Shown here: one piece after another, positions 61,608-64,000 of the stretch | How the letters are laid out: each line of letters starts with the position of its first letter | Numbering within the stretch: the first letter of the stretch is position 1 | NCBI GenBank assembly: GCA_015057435.1 | Contig: SVEJ01000004.1 | Span: 30,818-94,817 of the forward strand | Length of the DNA stretch: 64,000 nt | Reading direction: 5' to 3' | DNA from: Lachnospiraceae bacterium | Lineage (GTDB): Bacteria > Bacillota > Clostridia > Lachnospirales > Lachnospiraceae | Notes under the pieces: generated by a model | Database searches by the model: none | Told to the model about the DNA's origin: nothing | Seen by the model: the letters and a program-made list of their open reading frames with translations, nothing else | Made by a program: the position numbers and the translations under genes

Positions 61608-63161
61608 TTACTGCTTCGAACAATATTCATCGATCCAGTATGTTTTTCCATCCGTTTCTATGGTAATTGTTCCGGAATGTTTTGTCAAATATATCTTTGA
61701 AACATGTTTTTCTAATCTCTTCATCACATCCAAAGACGGATGTCCATATGTATTATTCTCTCCTACTGATATACATGCAACATCCGGTGAAAGCGCTCTC
61801 AAAAACTGCTCGGATGTAGAAGTAGCAGAGCCATGATGTGCAACTTTTAACACTTCAACATTACCCTTTATCTGTTTTGCTACACAGTCCTCACCATACA
61901 TTGTCAGATCACCCGTTAACAACATATCAAAATCCGTGTAATTCAAGTGTAAAACAATACTGCTGTCATTTTTTTCTTCATAATCCTGTTTCTTTGGATT
62001 CAGACATGCAAGACGAACCCGATCGACATATACTTCATCTCCCATTTTTATATAATCTATGTCACAACCTTTTTGTTGCGCTAATAAAACCAGTTCCATA
62101 TACGCCTCGTCCGGATTGGTAATATTCGGTAATACAAGATGACGGATTGCGATTTCATTTGCTTCCAGCAACTCTTTAATTCCACTATAATGATCAATGT
62201 CACTATGTGTCACAAAGACATAATCCAATATTATACACCCATGATACTTCAAGGTACTTTTGATAACATAATCTCCAACATTTCTTTTTGTACTACTACC
62301 CCCATCCACCAATATATGCTGATGATGTTGCGTCTCAATATAGATGCAATCCCCTTGACCTACATCTAACAGACGAATACAAAGATTTCCCGGTAAAACA
62401 AATGCAAAAAAACTAATTCCCAGCAAAGCAATGCTTAACATTCCGCGTAGTCGTTCCTTTTGGTAAAAAAAATGAATCGCTAAAATCAAAAAAGCATAAT
62501 AAAATACAACCCAAGTCCAATGAGGTCGCCCAAAACAAACTGTATGAAACGGAAAAAACTCTGTAATTTTACATAGCATTTCATAGAATCCAAAAATCCA
62601 ATCCGGTAAAAAAGCAAGAACTCCTGCAACTTCGACAAAGCAAACTCCTAATATTCCGCATAGTATTAAAAATGCAAGCAAATAATTCATAAGCGGTACA
62701 ACAACCAGATTCAATAATACACCGTATAGCGGTATTTCATAAAAAAACCAAAGCAAAACAGGTGTTATAACTAGCTGTACACTAAAACTGACAGATAAGC
62801 CTTCCGACAAAAACGATAATCTCGGAAAATACATTTTCCAAAGAGGTTTTATAAAAATGATTCCGCACACTGCTCCAAAAGATAATAAAAAACCCGCCTG
62901 GGTAATCTGATACGGATTCCAAATAATCATGACAAACAACGCTAATGACATTGCTGTAAGACCATCATAACGCCTCCCTGCCACATCCGCACCAATTGAT
63001 ACAAGCAACATAACAATCGCCCTACAAGTTGCACCGGACAAACCTGACAAAATACCATATAAGATAATAAATGTTCCCCCAACCAAAGCTGCAACCTTGT
63101 AACTACCAACCATTTTTCTTAAAAAATGATATAATGTACCTCCAATCATGGCAATATGCAA
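61608..63161 (-). pseudogene. comEC: ComEC/Rec2 family DNA uptake channel, N-terminally truncated (probably disrupted by element insertion)
   Basis: Starts at the conserved (S)GLHIA motif (TTG start), then TM core LSGATCRAIVMLL and complete metallo-beta-lactamase-like C-domain (LLDVGQGDCIYIETQHHQHILVDGGSS...FVTHSDIDHYSGI...KVAHHGSATSTSEQF). Normal N-terminal OB-fold/TM region absent; in-frame TAA at 63243-63245. Confidence 0.8.
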
Positions 63162-63227
63162 TCCCGTCTGAACGATTACCCTGTTAACATTATGGCATCT
63201 TTCCTTAATGTATAAGGGTTCTAACGC

Positions 63228-63299
63228 TATCCCCCTATCCTCTTATCCCTCGATTTCTAAAAGGGATAACCCTTTGTGTTATCCGCACCCTCTTTATCC
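63228..63299. repeat. TATCC short-repeat array (possible integrase arm-type sites)
   Basis: TATCC at 63228, 63236, 63244 (exact 8-bp steps), 63280, 63295, plus inverted GGATA at 63264. Confidence 0.6.
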
Positions 63300-63354
63300 T
63301 ACTTTAAACCGAATTATTATACCCACCTAATATGGAATTAATGTGAAATTTTTG

Positions 63355-63393
63355 TAACAAAAAATAAGCCGAATGGCTATTACACCACTCGGC
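63355..63393 (-). terminator. Terminator of the RHH/DUF1413-like gene
   Basis: Minus strand GCCGAGTGG...CCATTCGGC then TTATTTTTTGTT. Confidence 0.75.
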
Positions 63394-63403
63394 CTCTGTA
63401 AAC

Positions 63404-63715
63404 TTATATTTTTTTAAATGTATTAGAATTTAAGCTATCTTTCTTTTGAACCTCAATCCCTAGTTCTTTTTGATGTTCATATAATTTCACACCAAGATTA
63501 GCTGGAGGAGTAGCAACAAGGTCTCTTAATGCAAAAATATTATCCTTTTCCATTTTGGATATCTTATCTACAACAGTCTGCCATAGTTTCCCATATGTCC
63601 TATCTTCCAATACCGTATCTTTACAGTAGCTTGGCACATCTGGATATCCTGCATCTTTAGCTAATTTCTCTAATTTTGTCCATTCAACATCACTTACCGT
63701 AAATTGCACTCTCAT
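63404..63715 (-). CDS. Small ribbon-helix-helix/DUF1413-like accessory protein
   Basis: MRVQFTVSDVEWTKLEKLAKDAGYPDVPSYCKDTVLED (RHH-like) ... IFALRDLVATPPANLGVKLYEHQKELGIEV; ATG 63715 with GAGGTG RBS. Confidence 0.6.
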   Translation of the reverse strand: MRVQFTVSDVEWTKLEKLAKDAGYPDVPSYCKDTVLEDRTYGKLWQTVVDKISKMEKDNIFALRDLVATPPANLGVKLYEHQKELGIEVQKKDSLNSNTFKKI

Positions 63716-63732
63716 ATATAACACCTCTTTCA

Positions 63733-63770
63733 TTTCTTTTAAGGTAGTTGTTCAGTTTCCTTAAAAGAAA
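63733..63770. promoter_or_regulatory. 12-bp inverted repeat directly upstream of the RHH/DUF1413-like gene (candidate operator)
   Basis: TTTCTTTTAAGG (63733-63744) / CCTTAAAAGAAA (63759-63770), perfect, 14-bp spacer. Confidence 0.7.
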
Positions 63771-63810
63771 CATATCACACAAAAGGGAATTGTTCAATCC
63801 CCTTTTATAC

Positions 63811-63838
63811 AAAAAAGGCAGTCACCGTAGCAACCGCC
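63811..63838 (-). terminator. Terminator downstream of the edge recombinase-like gene
   Basis: Minus strand GGCGGTTGCTACGGTGACTGCC followed by TTTTTT. Confidence 0.6.
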
Positions 63839-63917
63839 ATTCTTTCTTGCTATTTTTTTCAACTCACCGTAAGACTGAAATTTTAACGCCTGTATTCTAT
63901 CAATTCAAGAACCCCAA

Positions 63918-64000
63918 TTACAAACTCAATGTCCGCACAACATCTTTGTATCTCTCTGACTTGAGTCGGATATCCTCTTCTGTCACACCATAATATCTAT
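63918..64000 (-). CDS. C-terminus of a probable tyrosine recombinase/integrase (5' part outside window)
   Basis: Frame from the window edge reads RYYGVTEEDIRLKSERYKDVVRTLSL*, resembling the R-Y-x-G-(V/I)... tail after the catalytic Tyr of clostridial integrases; only ~26 aa visible. Confidence 0.4.
   Translation of the reverse strand, partial: RYYGVTEEDIRLKSERYKDVVRTLSL

Larger units (their letters stand above)
63162..64000. mobile_element. Probable left end of an integrative element inserted in comEC (extends beyond window)
   Basis: comEC coding similarity breaks at ~63162-63170, followed by a short-repeat array, an RHH-like accessory gene and a probable tyrosine recombinase C-terminus. 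Confidence 0.5.

Noticed and set aside
63748-63993. 81-aa + strand ORF at the window edge
   Set aside because: Overlaps the minus-strand recombinase-like C-terminus and its terminator; no family signal or good RBS.

Overview
This 64 kb window is a low-GC Firmicutes chromosome segment. Gene content and order point to a spore-forming clostridium, probably Lachnospiraceae-like (inference). Most genes are on the minus strand. Main blocks: (1) the 3' end of a LysR-type regulator, pepP, a fused aroE-aroK gene and yqeG. (2) A complete type IV pilus (T4P) locus at about 3.4-23.8 kb: pilB, pilT, pilC, major pilin, prepilin peptidase, a fused pilM-pilN, a PilO-like gene, four minor or pseudopilin genes and a 1873-aa membrane-anchored giant protein. 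(3) A sigK-like gene without an evident pro-sequence. (4) Housekeeping genes: U32 peptidase, O-methyltransferase, truncated MltG-like protein, YlbF, RNase J, DUF1292-like, ruvX, ireB, mtaB, an HPr-like gene, thiI, nifS/iscS and rsmE. (5) A yfhO-like gene and a ~2950-aa repeat/BspA-LRR surface protein inserted between rsmE and prmA. (6) The conserved block prmA-dnaJ-dnaK-grpE-hrcA (with a perfect CIRCE), an LTA-synthase-like gene, hemW, lepA, spoIIP, gpr, rpsT, holA, comEC. (7) comEC lacks its N-terminal third. Its intact part starts at the GLHIA motif and abuts what looks like the end of an integrated element: an 8-bp-phased TATCC array, a small RHH/DUF1413-like gene with a 12-bp inverted repeat upstream, and the C-terminus of a probable tyrosine recombinase at the window edge. 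The best candidates for under-described biology are the T4P locus, whose minor-pilin/giant-protein set resembles a PilY1-type tip complex, and the disrupted comEC junction. No CRISPR, rRNA or tRNA was recognised. All family assignments come from reading the proteins; no database search was run.
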